From NCBI RefSeq assembly GCF_000187895.1, contig NZ_DS990122.1:248001-312000 (forward strand): a stretch of DNA of 64,000 nucleotides, given 5' to 3'. Position 1 is the stretch's first letter; every line of letters starts with the position of its first letter. A model generated the notes under the pieces. That model had not been told where the DNA came from, searched no databases, and was given only the letters and a program-made list of their open reading frames with translations. A program made the position numbers and the translations under genes. Shown piece after piece: positions 63,301 to 64,000 of the stretch. Source of the stretch: Phocaeicola plebeius DSM 17135. GTDB taxonomy: Bacteria; Bacteroidota; Bacteroidia; Bacteroidales; Bacteroidaceae.

Positions 63301-63574
63301 CAAACACATCTGTATTTCCAAAACGATCGCTGGCAAAAGCAATCTGTTTACCATCAGGCGACCACACAGGCGATGACTCATACGACTCTTGTGTAGTCAA
63401 CTGTACTGCTTCTCCACCCTTGGCAGACACTTTATAAATGTCCCCCTTATAACAGAACAAAATTTCTTTTCCATCTGGAGAAATACGCACGTCACGCATC
63501 CATAGCGGAGTAACCGCCATGGCGTGTGCAAAAGTAGTCCCCAGCAACAATGTGCACAATATTTTTTTCCTCAT
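60320..63574 (-). CDS. Tricorn-like S41 family peptidase with beta-propeller
   Basis: A 1084-residue secreted protein (signal peptide about 1-20, ending AHA-MAV). The first 500 residues form WD40/TolB-like propeller repeats (RISPDGKEILFCYKGDIYKV, SPVWSPDGKQIAFASDRFGN, KFSPDGKEVAFIEDR). A Lys/Glu/Asp-rich stretch of about 40 residues (near 565-605, EKAADKKDGKKKEDKKEDKD pattern) interrupts the second propeller. A PDZ domain (GKGMKVDEVVEKGPFDRKTTRVKPG) and the S41 protease domain follow, with IVIDTRFNGGG and the probable nucleophile Ser in ANYSNAHGTPW. Tricorn-type proteases degrade oligopeptides; the signal sequence places this one in the periplasm. Single-gene unit. Confidence 0.93.
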   Translation of the reverse strand: MRKKILCTLLLGTTFAHAMAVTPLWMRDVRISPDGKEILFCYKGDIYKVSAKGGEAVQLTTQESYESSPVWSPDGKQIAFASDRFGNTDVFVMPANGGSARRLTTNSASEIPSAFTPDGKFIVFSASIQDPASSALFPTSAMTELYKVSAEGGKTEQILGTPAEMVCFNVAGDKFLYQDRKGFEDEWRKHHTSSITRDVWMYDMASGKHTNLTKRAGEDRNPVLSSDGKEVFFLSERNKGSFNVYSFPLDNPEQVKPLTSFSTHPVRFLSLGGDGTLCYTYNGEIYTQKQGGKPSKVNVSLTRDDQEISVTLSYTRGASEAVASPDGKQVAFIVRGEVFVTSVEYGTTKQITHTPEAEEGLSFGADNRTLVYASERDGNWQLYKAEIERKEDLNFPNATLIKEEVLLPSKTVERMYPKFSPDGKEVAFIEDRIRLKVLNLETNKVRQITDGSTWYSLSGGFNYAWSPDGKWFTLEFIGNKHDPYTDIALVSADGKGELVNLTNSGYTSSSPKWTMDGNAILFTTERYGMRNHASWGSLDDVMMVFVNQDAYDKFRMSKEDYELQKELEKEQEKAADKKDGKKKEDKKEDKDKKEEADKVKDIVVELEGIQDRIVRLTPNSSSIASAILSKDGESLYYLSAFERGFDMWKMDLRKRETKLLHKMGSGWADMEMDKEGKNLFVLGSGSMQKMDLGGEKLKPISYRAEMKMDLAAERAYMYDNMCREEQKRFYEVNMHGVDWKAMTANYRRFLPHINNKYDYAEMLSELLGELNVSHTGGRYRPGVKEATASLGLLYDWNYTGKGMKVDEVVEKGPFDRKTTRVKPGVVIEKIDGQPVDADFSALLNGKAGKKILVSCYDAQSKERWDEVVKPISGGTLSSLLYERWVKQRAADVDKWSNGRLGYVHIESMDDGSFRTVYSDILGKYNNREGIVIDTRFNGGGRLHEDIEVLFSGQKYLTQVIRGREACDMPSRRWNKPSIMVQCEANYSNAHGTPWVYKHRQMGKLVGAPVPGTMTSVNWVQMQDPDLIYGIPVVGYRLPDGSYLENKELEPDVYVLNAPETVVKGEDTQLKAAVDELLKELDAKK

Positions 63575-63594
63575 AAGCTAAGTTGTTTTGCAAA

Positions 63595-63602
63595 CAAAGG
63601 TA
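63595..63602 (-). promoter_or_regulatory. -7 promoter box for the tricorn-like gene
   Basis: TACCTTTG on the minus strand, 20 bp before the start codon. Confidence 0.5.
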
Positions 63603-63640
63603 AGGATTCCCATCAGAAACAGAAAAAAAGTCAGAAATTA

Positions 63641-63673
63641 TTTGGAAGGTATTCATAAAAACGCTTATCTTTG
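63641..63673 (+). promoter_or_regulatory. Promoter for tRNA-Gln
   Basis: TTTG at 63641-63644, 21-bp gap, TATCTTTG at 63666-63673: full consensus, 31 bp before the mature tRNA. Confidence 0.75.
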
Positions 63674-63704
63674 CAGCGTTTTCTGAGGAAAACACCAAAA
63701 AGTT

Positions 63705-63775
63705 TGGACTATGGTGTAATGGTAGCACAACAGGTTTTGGTTCTGTTTGTCCAGGTTCGAATCCTGGTAGTCCAA
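63705..63775 (+). tRNA. tRNA-Gln (anticodon TTG)
   Basis: Acceptor arms TGGACTA (63705-63711) and TAGTCCA (63768-63774) with discriminator A; D stem GTGT/GCAC; anticodon stem ACAGG/TCTGT with loop TTTTGGT, anticodon TTG; T arm CCAGG-TTCGAAT-CCTGG. CCA is not encoded. Confidence 0.96.
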
Positions 63776-63781
63776 CTATTA

Positions 63782-63813
63782 GGCCCTAAAAGATATCTTT
63801 TGGGGCTTTTTTT
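63782..63813 (+). terminator. Intrinsic terminator after tRNA-Gln
   Basis: GCCCTAAAAGA/TCTTTTGGGGC stem with one G-U pair and a T run. Confidence 0.85.
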
Positions 63814-63843
63814 CTATCAAATTCCATTATATCCCCCTCAAAA

Positions 63844-63947
63844 AAACGCAAATACGTTTTGAATAAAACGCCAAAGAGTTTTACTTTAAACGCAAGTGCA
63901 TTTTAAACTAAACGCCTTTACGTTTGAAAACAAATACAAAAGTATTC
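63844..63947. repeat. 22-bp palindromic array, class II (AAACGC...CGTTT)
   Basis: Five 16-bp units start at 63844, 63866, 63888, 63910 and 63932 with 6-bp spacers. The first is AAACGCAAATACGTTT and the fourth AAACGCCTTTACGTTT; the last, AAATACAAAAGTATTC, keeps the symmetry with a changed sequence. It follows the tRNA-Gln terminator; the rest of the window to the right shows no gene. Confidence 0.85.
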
Positions 63948-64000
63948 TGATAATACTCATCTATACCAACCTCATAAATATAAGAACAGACTATTTTCTA

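Noticed and set aside
60101..63947. The 22-bp arrays as CRISPR
   Set aside because: Units are palindromic and diverge from each other, spacers are only 2-8 bp, and no cas genes are present.

Overview
The window reads as chromosomal DNA of a gut Bacteroidaceae member (Bacteroides or Phocaeicola). The signs are SusC/SusD pairs with polysaccharide-utilisation genes, Bacteroidales-only families (DUF3836, DUF3098, DUF4271, DUF4450-like, DUF6250), the Bacteroidetes promoter type (-7 box TAnnTTTG with a TTTG-like -33 box 19-21 bp upstream) and weak ribosome binding sites. There are no insertion sequences, phage genes, rRNA or CRISPR.

Layout. 2-5314: 3' part of polA, a small secreted DUF3836 protein, ychF, a ketopantoate-reductase-like gene coupled to a CAT-fold acetyltransferase. 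5535-16934: a membrane-anchored winged-helix regulator facing a minus-strand SusC/SusD pair, rdgB, a GH20 hexosaminidase and a GH2 beta-mannosidase; the enzymes suit beta-mannosyl/GlcNAc glycans such as N-glycan cores. 17052-20853: yitT-like gene and leuS. 20994-44331: a polysaccharide utilisation locus for rhamnogalacturonan I: two GH2 enzymes, SusC/SusD, a PL26-like exo-lyase with a DUF6250 module, GH42 galactosidase, a DUF4450-like protein, GH28, PL11 lyase and a GH105-CE12 fusion. The lyases and GH28 would cut the Rha-GalA backbone, GH105 would remove the unsaturated uronic acid, CE12 would deacetylate, and GH42/GH2 would remove galactose or other side chains. 44407-60000: housekeeping: succinate CoA-transferase, miaB, pspC, a methyltransferase-ftsX-DUF3098-uppP-truB-queA-folK run, metK behind a probable SAM-II riboswitch, a LOG-family gene, DUF4271, hemD-like, rnpA, yidD, tatD-like, tyrS. 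60320-63574: a tricorn-like S41 protease. 63705-63775: tRNA-Gln(TTG).

Three signals go beyond gene annotation. First, five intergenic sites (5350-5454, 26689-26793, 47858-47962, 60101-60202, 63844-63947) each hold an array of five palindromic units, or eight half-sites, with an exact 22-bp period; three unrelated sequences share this geometry. Second, three promoters of the rhamnogalacturonan locus carry a similar 16-bp half-site twice, 20 bp apart, at a constant distance from the -7 box, which suggests one regulator encoded outside the window. Third, a SAM-II-like pseudoknot sits at the start of the metK leader.
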